Positions 1-10,017 of a stretch of DNA of 64,000 nucleotides are shown here, in pieces (within the stretch, counting starts at the first letter, position 1; each line of letters opens with the position of its first letter). Origin of the DNA: Rummeliibacillus sp044763875 (lineage in GTDB: Bacteria > Bacillota > Bacilli > Bacillales_A > Planococcaceae); assembly GCF_044763875.1 (NCBI RefSeq), contig NZ_JBIWGZ010000004.1:372001-436000 (forward strand), in the 5' to 3' direction. The notes beneath the pieces were generated by a model. It searched no databases. It was not told the origin of the DNA and was given only the letters and a program-made list of their open reading frames with translations. A program made the translations under genes and the position numbers.

Positions 1-2395
1 TATTAACATCTTGTGAGATTTCAGATAGTTTTGCAGGATCAACAGTTGCTGTAACTCGAAGGTATGTTTTCCCGTCTTTATGGAATTGGTTAGTTGATCG
101 TTCTTCACTTTGTAAAGATGCAATGGATGATACTGGTACAGGGCCAGAATTGGTTTGTACTTTTATATTTTTTAAATCTTTAGGTGTTTTTGTGTCTATG
201 AGTGGTTCTAGGAATACTGTTTTTTGTGTATCTTTTAAATCAATTGTGCCAATTGGTGTTTTATTTAACATGACACCTAACTGCTGTGCAATTTGTTCCG
301 TGTTTCCTTTTGATGGATTAACCTTAAAGGAATACACAGTTTTCTTTTCTTCCTGATTGGTTGTTACTTTCTCGACACCTTTGACATTTTGTACTTTATC
401 TTTAATATTGGTTGCTACACTTTCGAGTTCACCTACATTATCACCAACTACATCAATGGTAATATTTGTGCTCGCGCCGCCAGACATAAAGGAGGATGCA
501 GCAACTTCTAAAGTGGCATCTGGATATTGACCTTTTTCCTTTTCTAACGCTTTAACTACCTGATCTGTGTCCTTTTTATCGTCCAATAGAATACTATAGG
601 ATGCTTCTGTTGAAGAGCCGACTACGCCGTATTGTGCATTTTCAGCAGAAGAGCCTACCTGTGTAAATACTTGTTTGACGTTATCCATTTTTTGAATAGA
701 TGATTCAAGTTCAAATGAATTTTCCTTTACTTTTTCAAAAGGTGTATCAGTCGGGTAAGTGAGCGTTGCCGTAACAAAATCTGCTGAAGAGTTATCAACT
801 GCACCTTTTGGGATCATAAAGTAAGCGCCGATGGATCCGATAAAACAGAACACGGAAATCGAGAAGATAATCCATTTATGGTTTAAGGACCAATTCACGA
901 TTTTAGGGAAACGAACAGCTGGTTTATGTTCCGGAAGCTTCGTATTTTTTAATAGCCCAGCACTCATTAACGGTACTACAGTTAATGCAACGAGCAATGA
1001 AGCAAGTAAGGAATAGGTAACTGTTAACGCAAATGGCAAAAGGAATTCTTGTAGGCTTCCACTTAACAGACTCATAGGTAGGAATACAGCCACAGTTGTT
1101 AAGGTAGAAGCAGTAATTGCAACGCCTACTTGCTTCGTTGCATCAATTACCATACTGACAGAGAATTTCTCTGTTTGCATTTTACGGAAAATATTTTCAA
1201 TGACGACAATACTATCATCCACTAGACGTCCAACGGCAACAGCAACACCGCCGAGAGTTAGAATATTCAATGTTACACCAGACCTTGATAATAGGAATAG
1301 GGTGAAACAAAGTGATAAAGGAATCGATACAATTGTGATCATAGTAGTTCGGATATTACGTAAGAAGAGCATAATGACAATCGTAGCAAACAAAGCCCCG
1401 ATAAGCACTTCTTTAATCATTGTATGAACAGAGTTTTGTACCATATCAGCTGAAGAAACATAAATGACAGAGTCCTGCTGATCATATTCTTTATTGATTT
1501 CTTTTGTTACTTTTTCAACTTCTTTACTAATCGCTACCGCATTCGATTGACTGTCTTTAGTGATACTAATGTTTAAACTGTCTTTTCCATTAAAACGGCT
1601 GATGAAATTAGCATCCGTTGTTTCTTTAATTGTTGCGATATCGCTAAGTTTAACGCCAGGTGCTACAGTTAAATCTTGCAATTTTTTTATGCTTGTGACA
1701 TCACCGATGACTTTGATATTACTTGTTTTGCCATCAATATTTTTTTCACCAACAGCTACAGCGGTGTTTTGACCCTGAAGAATACCCATAACTGATTGAA
1801 GTGAGACTTGGTTTTTAGCCAATTTTTTATCATCTAAATGAACTGAAACGATAGAATCAGTAATCCCGTAAACATCTACACTTGAAACCCCTTTGATTTC
1901 TTGATAACGAGATTGAAGCTCTTCACGTGCAAATTCCTTGTTTTTATCCGTCAACCCATCTTTAAAGGTAACGGCAATGTTGACAATTGGAATCATAGAG
2001 GTATTCAGCTGTGAAATGATCGGCTTTGAGATATTGGTAGGTAAAGTGACTCTACTAATTGCCTCTGTTACATCTTGTTTAGCCTGTTTCATATCATAGC
2101 CTGATTCGAAATTCAGATCTATTTTTGAAAATCCATCTCCAGTCGTTGAATAGACGGATTTTTTTCCTTTTAACCCTTTAACGGCCTGCTCAATGGGATC
2201 AGTGACTTCAGATTCCATTGTTTTGGAGTCCGTTCCTTGGCCCATCGAAATAATGGTAACTTGCGGATTATCCGCAGAGGGTAAAAACTCCATAGGCAGT
2301 CTATAATAGCTAACAACACCAATGATTAATATGAGAACGGTCAAAAAAGCGACTGCGGGCTTGTTACCAAAAGCCCATTTGGTAATAATCGACAA
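1..2395 (-). CDS. RND-family efflux transporter permease, 3' end outside window
   Basis: Inner-membrane proton-driven exporter of the AcrB/SwrC (HAE1) type, likely exporting amphipathic drugs or lipopeptides. About 798 residues of an expected ~1030 are visible. It begins L-S-I-I-T-K-W-A-F and has a first membrane helix near residues 12-30 followed by the typical LPMEFLP stretch. A porter region follows, then a helix block containing GGVAVAVGRLVDDSIVVIEN, which is the RND TM4 signature with its paired acidic residues. The second porter half follows a large loop. The start is TTG at 2395, because AGGAGGAGAT lies just upstream and no ATG fits. The stop lies beyond base 1. A long AT-rich region separates it from the divergent chemoreceptor. 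Family is sure; substrate is unknown. Confidence 0.9.
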   Translation of the reverse strand, partial: MSIITKWAFGNKPAVAFLTVLILIIGVVSYYRLPMEFLPSADNPQVTIISMGQGTDSKTMESEVTDPIEQAVKGLKGKKSVYSTTGDGFSKIDLNFESGYDMKQAKQDVTEAISRVTLPTNISKPIISQLNTSMIPIVNIAVTFKDGLTDKNKEFAREELQSRYQEIKGVSSVDVYGITDSIVSVHLDDKKLAKNQVSLQSVMGILQGQNTAVAVGEKNIDGKTSNIKVIGDVTSIKKLQDLTVAPGVKLSDIATIKETTDANFISRFNGKDSLNISITKDSQSNAVAISKEVEKVTKEINKEYDQQDSVIYVSSADMVQNSVHTMIKEVLIGALFATIVIMLFLRNIRTTMITIVSIPLSLCFTLFLLSRSGVTLNILTLGGVAVAVGRLVDDSIVVIENIFRKMQTEKFSVSMVIDATKQVGVAITASTLTTVAVFLPMSLLSGSLQEFLLPFALTVTYSLLASLLVALTVVPLMSAGLLKNTKLPEHKPAVRFPKIVNWSLNHKWIIFSISVFCFIGSIGAYFMIPKGAVDNSSADFVTATLTYPTDTPFEKVKENSFELESSIQKMDNVKQVFTQVGSSAENAQYGVVGSSTEASYSILLDDKKDTDQVVKALEKEKGQYPDATLEVAASSFMSGGASTNITIDVVGDNVGELESVATNIKDKVQNVKGVEKVTTNQEEKKTVYSFKVNPSKGNTEQIAQQLGVMLNKTPIGTIDLKDTQKTVFLEPLIDTKTPKDLKNIKVQTNSGPVPVSSIASLQSEERSTNQFHKDGKTYLRVTATVDPAKLSEISQDVN

Positions 2396-3307
2396 AGTAA
2401 ATCTCCTCCTAAAAACAAATTAAACACGAAATAAAATATACGTAGAATACATAGTGAAATATCACACTTTTTAGAAAATAAAAATTTTAGTGATATCCAT
2501 ACAACCATTTTCCCCTTTCTTTTGATTTTCATTCCCTTTTATTGTAATAAATATGAAAATAACCCAAATCAGCCCTGGTACTTATTTTTTCTAAGACCTG
2601 AGACTTAGATGCTCTAGGGAAAGAAATGAATATAAGAAAACATCGAAAGACCCTACCCAAAAAATATCTAAGTATAATGGCGCCCTCAACTAAAACGTTG
2701 TTGAGTGGATTATTTGTGTAAAAAAATGGGTTTAATGGATAAAGTACCTTTCTTTGCCTTTATATTCAGTTTAATTCTAACGGAAATTAGGTATTTGTTC
2801 CACTTTAATTGTGAAATATTACAATACTTTGAAATAAAATAAGGAAAAAGTCAATAAATTTTACATTTTAGAACCGTACTGATTTGAGGAGAAGGAAATG
2901 AAATGTATAAATTAATAATCATATAAGTTGTGGGTCTAGGATTTTAGCAAAAGACATATCCACTAAAAACAATAGTGTTTATGGGATGTTCTATTGAAAT
3001 TGATACAAAAGACATAATCTATTATTTTTTTATATGTAATTATTTGCGAAAATAATGTATGAATTTATGGGTTTTTAGGGTGAAATTGATTAAAGATGGA
3101 TGAATATAACTACACGTATTATTGCCATATATTAGAATCTATGTTATATTTCTTGAGGATAATATGTAGGCTTATTGTAATATTGATATTTATAAAATAA
3201 TGGGTCTAAAGTTGTTATTTGTAATAAAAACTTGCTTGTTATTCAAGATGTACTGATTCAATATTACTCTAACAAGAAAAAAGTAGAAGGAGATGTAAGG
3301 GGTCACT
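2396..3307. other. Divergent intergenic region, no gene recognised
   Basis: About 900 bases between the RND gene and the chemoreceptor. I see only short broken frames. A small inverted repeat (CTCAAC, 9-base gap, GTTGAG) lies near 2687-2707 and has no U tract. No riboswitch class was recognised; in particular the conserved c-di-GMP-I core is absent. Promoters for both divergent genes must lie here, but none is convincing by eye. Confidence 0.5.
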
Positions 3308-5047
3308 ATGCGTTTTTTTAAAAAGCTTTCATTAAAGTATAAGTTGTTATTAACAGTATCAATTATTGTAATTGCACTTTTCGCAGTAATTACAACTCAA
3401 AGTATTACGCAATTACAAAGCCAAATGGAAAAGAACCTTAAACAAGAATTAAAAAGTGTCGGCTTATTGACATCTATGAATCTAAGCCCGAAAGAGATAT
3501 CGGAATTACTAACAGTAAATGGAGAGAATGATCCGAAATTTCTGGACTTGCAAAGCAAATTAGACAACATAAAAGAAAAACAAGGAATTATGTATTGGAG
3601 TTACATATGGAAAATGGAACCGGATGGGGTTACCACTCTTGGTTACACAAAAAATTTAAATGATGTTTATAATGCAGGGGAAATATTTACTGATCTTGCC
3701 CCAGCTCATGTAAAAGCTGCAAAACTTGCTATAGAGAATGATCGACCTGAAGTAACAAATATATTCAAGGATCCATACGGTTCATGGAGAACTGTTTTTG
3801 CGCCATTAAAAGACGAAAGTGGAAAGACAGTAGCAGTATTAGGGATAGATTATTCAGCTGATTATATTAATACGATTATTACTAAAAGTATTACAAAACA
3901 AATAATTACGGCAGTTTTAGGTCTATTGATTTTACTAGGCATCCTATATGTCACAATCACTCGTCTACTCAAACCACTCAATAATGCAGTAGTCGTTGCA
4001 AATCAAGTGGCAAGTGGTGATTTAAAAGATGTAGAGCTTAAGACTTCAAATGATGAGGTAGGAAAGCTTTCCCAATCCATTAAAACAATGGTTTCAAATT
4101 TACAACATATCATATCGAATATTAAAAACACATCAAACAACGTGGCTTCATCAGCCAGCCAACTGACTGCGAATGCAAATGAAACGTACAGTAATGCTTC
4201 TCAAGTTTCTAAAGAAATGGAACTTATCGCCCAAAATGCTGAAACTTCATTGGTAATGACTGAAGAAACAGCACTTGCAATGGGAGAATCAGCAGAAAGT
4301 ATACAAAAAATTGCCGAGTCAGCATATACCGCTTCAGAATCATCTCAGCTTACTACAAATGCCGCGAAACAAGGTAATGAAGTGATTCAGCAAATAATTG
4401 ATCAAATGAATTTAATCAGAGAATCTGTTAGTCAGATGGATGTTACGATTCGTGGTCTAAATGATAACTCAAGTAAAATTAGTGGAATTGTGAACTTTAT
4501 CACCGATATAGCAGAGCAAACCAATCTATTAGCTCTCAACGCAGCCATTGAAGCAGCAAGGGCTGGTGAGCATGGTAAAGGATTTGCTGTAGTAGCAGGT
4601 GAGGTTAAGAAATTAGCCGAACAATCTTCTCATTTTGCTTCAGAAATATACAAGATTATTAATGAGATTCAATCAGAATCAGATGCATCCATAATTGTCA
4701 TGGAAAAAGGAAAAGAAAATGTAAAAGTCGGAATAGATTATACAACGCAAGCAGGTTCTATTTTCAAAGACATATTGAATTCTACGGAAGATGTAGCAGA
4801 ACAAATTCAAGAAATCTCAGCTGCTTCACAACAAATATCTGCGGCATCTGAAGAAGTTGCAGCATCGCTTAATAATATGAAAATGACGTCACAAAAATCT
4901 GCAGAATTTTCACTGAGTGTTTCAAATTCAACTGAAGAGCAATTAGTAGCGATGCAGGAAGTAAAGGATGCTTCTGCTGCTTTAGGTCATACAGCAGAGG
5001 AATTGCAAGAACTTATTACGAAATTTGAATTAGAGGATGGAAAATAA
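3308..5047 (+). CDS. Methyl-accepting chemotaxis protein with Cache sensor
   Basis: Transmembrane chemoreceptor that signals through CheA/CheW. TM1 is near residues 11-31 and an extracellular Cache-like sensor follows to about 195 (it ends VLGIDYSADYINTII). TM2 is near 198-220, HAMP follows to about 275, and then the long cytoplasmic coiled coil. The hairpin tip carries the signature TNLLALNAAIEAARAGEHGK. Its length of 579 residues is normal for the family. ATG at 3308 is preceded by AAGGGGT. The stop overlaps the next start (TAATG), so it is translationally coupled to a dehydrogenase and is followed by a solute symporter. The receptor therefore probably senses the substrate, or a relative of it, that those two proteins import and oxidise. 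The ligand cannot be read from sequence. Confidence 0.95.
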   Translation: MRFFKKLSLKYKLLLTVSIIVIALFAVITTQSITQLQSQMEKNLKQELKSVGLLTSMNLSPKEISELLTVNGENDPKFLDLQSKLDNIKEKQGIMYWSYIWKMEPDGVTTLGYTKNLNDVYNAGEIFTDLAPAHVKAAKLAIENDRPEVTNIFKDPYGSWRTVFAPLKDESGKTVAVLGIDYSADYINTIITKSITKQIITAVLGLLILLGILYVTITRLLKPLNNAVVVANQVASGDLKDVELKTSNDEVGKLSQSIKTMVSNLQHIISNIKNTSNNVASSASQLTANANETYSNASQVSKEMELIAQNAETSLVMTEETALAMGESAESIQKIAESAYTASESSQLTTNAAKQGNEVIQQIIDQMNLIRESVSQMDVTIRGLNDNSSKISGIVNFITDIAEQTNLLALNAAIEAARAGEHGKGFAVVAGEVKKLAEQSSHFASEIYKIINEIQSESDASIIVMEKGKENVKVGIDYTTQAGSIFKDILNSTEDVAEQIQEISAASQQISAASEEVAASLNNMKMTSQKSAEFSLSVSNSTEEQLVAMQEVKDASAALGHTAEELQELITKFELEDGK

Positions 5048-5799
5048 TGGACTTAAAACTTGCAGGAAAAAATGTACTTATAACAGGTTCAAGTATGGGG
5101 ATAGGTAAAGCAATCGCATTAGCATTTGCTGAAGAAGGCGCCAATGTATTGATCAATTATGTAGGAGACGATCAAGTTGCAGAGACTGTTCGTATACAAG
5201 CGGAGGAATATGGTGTAAAAGCGTTAAAATTCAACGCGGATGTATCAAATTCACAACAAGTTACTGAATTGTTTCAGTACATGGACCGTCAGCTAGGTGA
5301 GATTGATATCCTTGTTAACAATGCGGGAATTGCGCAAAATGCGCCCATAACAGAAATGACTGATGAACAATGGGACAAAATGATAAAGGTTCATCTCTAT
5401 GGAAGCTTTTATAATTGCCGAGAAGCAGCAAAAAGAATGAAGAAGAGAAATAAAGGTAAAATCGTTAACATTTCTTCTGACTTAGGGAGCTTAGGTTGTG
5501 AAGAATATGCGCATTATTCAGCTGCAAAAGGTGGTATTAATGCTTTTACTAAATCATTGGCTAGAGAGTTGGCACCGCATATTAATGTTAATGCTGTAGC
5601 ACCAGGTGGAACACATACGGATATTTTGTTAGCCTTCGGTGACAATTACATCGAGGAAGAGTCAGCAAAATACCCATTAAAAAGATTAGCCCAACCAGAA
5701 GAAATCGCCAAAAGTGTCTTGTTTTTAGCATCAGAAAATGCTGATTTTTATACAGGACAAATTTTGGGTGCTAATGGTGGCGGAGTTATGAATGGATAA
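5047..5799 (+). CDS. Short-chain dehydrogenase/reductase (classical SDR)
   Basis: Cytosolic NAD(P)-dependent oxidoreductase of 250 residues, the normal classical SDR length. The Rossmann motif TGSSMGIG lies at about 14-21 and NNAG near 91-94. The catalytic set is Ser in NISSDLG followed by Tyr-x3-Lys in YSAAK. The C-terminal Gly-rich end (GANGGGVMNG) resembles FabG and glucose/sugar dehydrogenases. The start overlaps the chemoreceptor stop. It probably oxidises an alcohol or sugar imported by the downstream symporter. Family is sure; the substrate is inferred only from the operon. Confidence 0.93.
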   Translation: MDLKLAGKNVLITGSSMGIGKAIALAFAEEGANVLINYVGDDQVAETVRIQAEEYGVKALKFNADVSNSQQVTELFQYMDRQLGEIDILVNNAGIAQNAPITEMTDEQWDKMIKVHLYGSFYNCREAAKRMKKRNKGKIVNISSDLGSLGCEEYAHYSAAKGGINAFTKSLARELAPHINVNAVAPGGTHTDILLAFGDNYIEEESAKYPLKRLAQPEEIAKSVLFLASENADFYTGQILGANGGGVMNG

Positions 5800-5863
5800 T
5801 GTCGATGTTAAGGTTAATTGGTTTGTAGGTGCAGTCGGAGTTTCAATGCATGAATGGATAATG
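5780..5863 (+). repeat. Partial duplication of the SDR gene's 3' end
   Basis: ATGAATGGATAATGT occurs at the SDR stop (about 5788-5802) and again at about 5849-5863, each preceded by a related GCGGAGTT/TCGGAGTTT tract. The second copy sits between the dehydrogenase stop and the symporter ribosome binding site. It looks like a small tandem duplication that lengthened the spacer. Seen directly; no function claimed. Confidence 0.45.
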
Positions 5864-5884
5864 TTTAGTTAGGGAGTAATCGAA

Positions 5885-7390
5885 TTGTTGAATATAGTCG
5901 TTTTTAGTTTGTATTTGATTTTTATATATTATATTGGTTTCAAGGGGTATCAACGTGTCAAGACAGCTGAGGACTTAATAGTGGCTGGCTGGAGTATGCC
6001 ATTGTCTGTTGTAACGGGAAGTTTGATTGCCGCATTATTAGCGGCTCCATTCTTCTTTGCCGCAGTTGGTTCAGGCTATACAAGTGGCGGATTTGAGGGA
6101 TCTGCTACAATGGGTGGTCTAGGTACATGTATGATTTTAGGTGCTTTAATATGGACTAAACCTCTTAGAAGATTAAGAGGTTGGACATTAGCAGATTACT
6201 ATGGCTTACGATATGGTAGTAAAAAATTAGGTGCGTATACAGGAATTGTGATGGCAATCGCATTTGGCGTTTTCAATGCTGGTGCACTAACTGTTGGGGG
6301 AACATATATTATCCAAACCCTTCTACAAATCGATTTTTTACCAGCTGCTATATTGTTTGTATCTTTAACAGCGTTATATTCCGTTATAGGTGGATTATGG
6401 GCTGTTGCATATACTGAAGTGGTTCAAGGTACACTTGCGATCGCTGGGATTCTAGGCATCACTATATTTATCATGTTCTATTATCCTGACATTACTTTTA
6501 ACCCTGAATGGTGGAATATAAGTGAATTATTTAATAAGGGTGGAGTAGAATTTTGGACACTCTATTTAGTTTTAGCGCTTGGTGATATTCCAGCTGTGGA
6601 TTTAGGACAAAGGGTTGCTGCTGCAAAAAGTCCGCGTGTAGCACAAAAGAGTATGATTATTGCAGGTATCGTCATTATAGCGATCAGTTGGATGCCGGGT
6701 ATGTTAGGAGAAGCTTTTAAAACGATTTACCCAAATAGTTCTAATCCTGAAACACTGATGTTAGCATTTGCACAAGGTTATTTCCCTCCATTGTTATCAG
6801 CGATTTTCTTAACAGCGATGGCAGCCATGGGGATGTCAACAGTTGCCGCTTGTTACGTTGCTACATCAGGGATAATGACGAAAAATGTTTATCTCGATTT
6901 TATAAATAAGAATCCGGATCCAAAAAAGTTATTATTATTCTCTAGAATAATGATTCTAGTGAGTGCTGTATTAGGTTTCATATTGGCTGTCAGTGCACAA
7001 AAAGTAATCGATTTAGCCTATCTAGCATGGGATATTATATTTGTGACGATATTCTGGCCAATTGTCCTAGGTCCATTCTGGAAAAGAGTAAGTACACCAG
7101 CTGTTTGGGCTAGTATCTCTGTAGGACTTGTCTATTATATTGTTACATCTCTTACGCATGTTCCTGGACCGAAAATTGAATCGGATGGCTTTATCGGATT
7201 GTTAAGTGAGCTGTGGCTAATACCTGGTTTCTCAGGAGTTGTTATTTCTGGAATTACAATCGTTGTTGTAAGTCTCATCATCCCTCCTTCACAACACGTT
7301 CTCGACATGCATAAAATCGAGAAAGATAAATCATTAGATGAAGTAGGAAGTAAAGCAGAAATAGAAAATTTGAAAACAACTGCAAGCTAG
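5885..7390 (+). CDS. Sodium:solute symporter (SSF family)
   Basis: Polytopic Na+-coupled importer with 501 residues and about 13 hydrophobic segments. The family hallmark GGLWAVAYTEVVQG is present near residues 168-181, with Gly/Ala-rich helices AALLAAPFFFAAVG and TAMAAMGMSTVAA. The start is TTG at 5885 with AGGGAG at 5871; the second codon is also TTG. It is the last gene of the chemoreceptor-dehydrogenase-symporter operon and is followed by a strong terminator. The substrate is unknown. SSF members carry sugars, proline, pantothenate, acetate and similar solutes; pairing with an SDR would suit a polyol, sugar or small alcohol (inference). Confidence 0.92.
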   Translation: MLNIVVFSLYLIFIYYIGFKGYQRVKTAEDLIVAGWSMPLSVVTGSLIAALLAAPFFFAAVGSGYTSGGFEGSATMGGLGTCMILGALIWTKPLRRLRGWTLADYYGLRYGSKKLGAYTGIVMAIAFGVFNAGALTVGGTYIIQTLLQIDFLPAAILFVSLTALYSVIGGLWAVAYTEVVQGTLAIAGILGITIFIMFYYPDITFNPEWWNISELFNKGGVEFWTLYLVLALGDIPAVDLGQRVAAAKSPRVAQKSMIIAGIVIIAISWMPGMLGEAFKTIYPNSSNPETLMLAFAQGYFPPLLSAIFLTAMAAMGMSTVAACYVATSGIMTKNVYLDFINKNPDPKKLLLFSRIMILVSAVLGFILAVSAQKVIDLAYLAWDIIFVTIFWPIVLGPFWKRVSTPAVWASISVGLVYYIVTSLTHVPGPKIESDGFIGLLSELWLIPGFSGVVISGITIVVVSLIIPPSQHVLDMHKIEKDKSLDEVGSKAEIENLKTTAS

Positions 7391-7450
7391 ATAGATGAAT
7401 TGTAAAAGAACGAGAAAAATAAATGAAGAATCGTACTAGTTAATAGACCA

Positions 7451-7484
7451 AAAACACTCGAAAACAAAATCGAGTGTTTTTTTT
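7451..7484 (+). terminator. Rho-independent terminator after the symporter
   Basis: Perfect 10-bp stem AAAACACTCG/CGAGTGTTTT with a 10-base loop, followed by TTTT. It closes the chemoreceptor operon and isolates it from the prophage remnant. Confidence 0.9.
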
Positions 7485-7556
7485 GTACAAAAAATTTCAT
7501 CAAACCTGTCCTCTTTTCAAAACATCTGTCTATTTAAGAGATGAGGAGGAGATAAC

Positions 7557-7868
7557 ATGATATTTAAAGATTTAGCTGTTTTAACAACAAAGAACTTAGC
7601 AGAAAGACTGGGCGTAGGGCCTAGAAGTTTGATCAGGGGATTTGATCGTAGGCGCAACAAATTTATAGAAGGAAAGCATTTTTTTGTAGTGACAGGGGAT
7701 GAACTTGTCAAAGTGAAACAAGAGCTGGGGGATTCCAAGCACGCATGCATTCTCTATTTATGGACAGAGGAGGGGGCGTTTTTATTAGCTAAATTCCTGA
7801 GGGATGTCAGCTCATGGGATGCCTATTTGCAAAATGTATTTACCTTTTATGAAGAAAATCGGCAATAG
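7557..7868 (+). CDS. Phage ORF6N/KilA-N-like DNA-binding protein
   Basis: 103-residue protein with the ORF6N-type pattern: a TTKNLAERLGV helix, then FIEGKHFFVVTGDEL and LYLWTEEGAFLLAKFL. These are short phage or prophage regulators, often antirepressor-like. GAGGAGGAG sits 7 bases before the ATG. It is the first gene of a phage-derived block (7557-11608) whose next genes are a replication initiator and a DnaB-type helicase. No integrase or repressor gene is visible nearby. The family call is fairly firm; the regulatory role is inferred. Confidence 0.7.
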   Translation: MIFKDLAVLTTKNLAERLGVGPRSLIRGFDRRRNKFIEGKHFFVVTGDELVKVKQELGDSKHACILYLWTEEGAFLLAKFLRDVSSWDAYLQNVFTFYEENRQ

Positions 7869-7949
7869 GAATGTATGCAAGCTCAAAAACAACTAATTTA
7901 ACTCGCAGTGGCAGGTGCTACTGCGTGTACTTAATTGGAGGTATTCGAA

Positions 7950-8702
7950 ATGAAACTAATTATAGACCAAACACCACTTCTAGTTATTCCAGATCTAGCA
8001 ATTATGTTAGGCACTAATGAAGCCATGATACTTCAACAGCTGCATTATCGATTGAATGGTTCACCACTAAAAGACGACGGCCACACTTGGTATCAGCATA
8101 CCTATGAAAGCTGGGCTAAACAATTTCCGTTTTTATCGGTCACAACGATTAAACGGGCATTTCTTAAACTTGAAAAAATGAACTATATCATCTCTACGAA
8201 GAAGTTTAATTCGACGAAGTATGACCAACGAAAGTGGTATCGCATCCATTATGATCTTCTTTATCATGACCTGGGGGTTCAAATTGGTTCTTCCAATATT
8301 TCAAAAGAAACCACGTCAACAGATCAGATGAAGCTCTTTACAGAGATCGAGATGGCCCCTTATTTAAAAGAAGAAAAGAAGAAGAAAAAAGAGATAACAG
8401 CTGCCGTTATCCATTATTTGAATGAAAAAACAGGAAAAAAATTCAAAGTAACAGCTCAGCATGAAAGAATCATCCAAGCACGAATCAACGAAGGCAATTA
8501 TTTAGCTGACTTTCGGAAAGTCATTGATCACAAAGTTAAGCAATGGATAAATGACCCGAAAATGAAATACTATTTACGTCCAAGTACCTTATTTCGACCA
8601 ACCAACTTTGAAAATTACCTCAACGAGCAAGGAACACAGATGAATCAACCGACAAGTCATTACAAACCAATCGAACTCAATCTCAATGCGGGGGAAGAAT
8701 AA
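7950..8702 (+). CDS. Phage replication initiator (DnaD-like, conserved phage C-terminal domain)
   Basis: 250 residues. The N-terminal half (about 1-110) resembles the winged-helix part of phage replisome organisers (LGTNEAMILQQLHYRL, then SVTTIKRAFLKLEKMNYI). The C-terminal part (about 150-235) matches the conserved phage C-terminal domain, with VIHYLNEKTGKKFK and a FRKVIDHKVKQW...YLRPSTLFRPTNFENYL pattern. Such proteins bind the phage origin and load the helicase encoded next. An upstream in-frame TTG exists at 7935, but its codons form the GGAGGT binding site, so ATG 7950 is chosen. It ends one base before the helicase start. Confidence 0.8.
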   Translation: MKLIIDQTPLLVIPDLAIMLGTNEAMILQQLHYRLNGSPLKDDGHTWYQHTYESWAKQFPFLSVTTIKRAFLKLEKMNYIISTKKFNSTKYDQRKWYRIHYDLLYHDLGVQIGSSNISKETTSTDQMKLFTEIEMAPYLKEEKKKKKEITAAVIHYLNEKTGKKFKVTAQHERIIQARINEGNYLADFRKVIDHKVKQWINDPKMKYYLRPSTLFRPTNFENYLNEQGTQMNQPTSHYKPIELNLNAGEE

Positions 8703-8703
8703 A

Positions 8704-10002
8704 ATGACAAAAAACATTAGTGCTGAACTTCTAGAAAAAAGTATTTTAGGAACTATGCTTGAGGAAAATAATCTCGTTACAGATAGCAATATTCGGAGAG
8801 AAATGTTTCAAATCCATCGTCACGCTGCTATTTTTGAAGAAATGTATAACCTAGCAAGCGACAGAAAACCAGTTGATTATATCACTTTACTTCAAGTATT
8901 GGACCCGAATGTTTCAGGAGGTGCGGCTTACTTAGCGAGCCTGTCCAACTTTGCATGTAGCCCAAAATTCGATGCCTATTGTGAAATGCTCATCACTTCT
9001 TGGCGTGAAAAGAAAAAGAACGCTATTTTGTTTCAAGCACATACAGACGATTGGACCATTGAATCCGTACAAAAAGCTTTAGACAACTTGCAAACAGATC
9101 TTCACACAACTGAAACAAACATTCAACAGGACCTTCTTGAATTGGAACACCTTCCGTTCAAACCGATGCCACCACAACAAGTTGTCCCGACTAACATAGT
9201 GGATCTGGAAAAGCTCATTGAGGGATTCAGACCAAGTGAGCTGACAATTATTGCAGGCAGACCATCCATGGGGAAAACGGATGTCATGAACTATTTTGCA
9301 CTTCAGGCAGGATGGGCAGGCTATTTACCAATCGTATTTTCACTCGAAATGAGCAAGAAGATACTCATCGAGCGATTGATCTCCGACTGTGGCAAAATTA
9401 GCAGATTGAAAATGCGTGACCCTTACAATCTATTTTCAGAAAAACAGCGGAATGAATGGTTGAATACGTTAAACAAACTATTAAAAGCAATGATTCATAT
9501 CGACGATCGAGGGGGGATAAACGTCAATCAAATTCGTGCACAAGCAAGAAAAATCATCCATCAAAACCAAGGGCGCAAACCGATTATCTTCATCGACTAC
9601 TTACAAATTATCACCAGTGAAGAAGCTACCACTAACCAAGTATTTTCCATCGGCCAAATCAGCTGGGCACTCAAACAAATGGCAAAAGAATTCGATTGCC
9701 CAGTCGTCTGCCTATCCCAGCTAAACCGCAGCGTCGAAAATCGCGCCAGCAAACGCCCACTCATGAGCGACCTACGCGACTCCGGCAATATCGAACAAGA
9801 TGCAGACGTCATCATCCTTCTATACCGACAAGACTATTACGAAAAACTAGAAGCAGAAGGCAACATGGACTATAACAAAGTCTCAGAAGTACTCGAACTA
9901 ATCGTCACCAAAAACCGCAACGGCCCAACTGGTACAGTCCCTGTAAACTATTCCAAATCAACAGGTCAAATCCGAGATATTAATAATGAACATGCAAAGT
10001 AG
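8704..10002 (+). CDS. Prophage replicative DNA helicase, DnaB family
   Basis: 432 residues. The N-terminal helical domain (about 1-100) is typical of DnaB: ISAELLEKSILGTMLEENNL. The RecA-like motor has Walker A IIAGRPSMGKTD near 180, Walker B FIDYLQII near 292, and the LSQLNR/DLRDSGNIEQDAD/LYRQDYY motifs. It unwinds DNA at the fork as a hexamer, loaded by the preceding initiator. ATG 8704 follows GGGGGAAG; an ATG at 8686 is less likely because it would include that site. The last third (about 9590-9990) uses many C-ending codons, unlike the AT-ending use around it, a sign of separate ancestry. Confidence 0.92.
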   Translation: MTKNISAELLEKSILGTMLEENNLVTDSNIRREMFQIHRHAAIFEEMYNLASDRKPVDYITLLQVLDPNVSGGAAYLASLSNFACSPKFDAYCEMLITSWREKKKNAILFQAHTDDWTIESVQKALDNLQTDLHTTETNIQQDLLELEHLPFKPMPPQQVVPTNIVDLEKLIEGFRPSELTIIAGRPSMGKTDVMNYFALQAGWAGYLPIVFSLEMSKKILIERLISDCGKISRLKMRDPYNLFSEKQRNEWLNTLNKLLKAMIHIDDRGGINVNQIRAQARKIIHQNQGRKPIIFIDYLQIITSEEATTNQVFSIGQISWALKQMAKEFDCPVVCLSQLNRSVENRASKRPLMSDLRDSGNIEQDADVIILLYRQDYYEKLEAEGNMDYNKVSEVLELIVTKNRNGPTGTVPVNYSKSTGQIRDINNEHAK

Positions 10003-10017
10003 GTGGAGTTGAGCATA

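Noticed and set aside
1200..1772. Plus-strand ORFs opposite the RND gene
   Set aside because: Complement of well-conserved RND helices; no ribosome sites.
2396..3307. Possible riboswitch before the chemoreceptor
   Set aside because: GAAAGACCC-like words looked suggestive, but the ordered conserved blocks of c-di-GMP-I or other known classes are absent.
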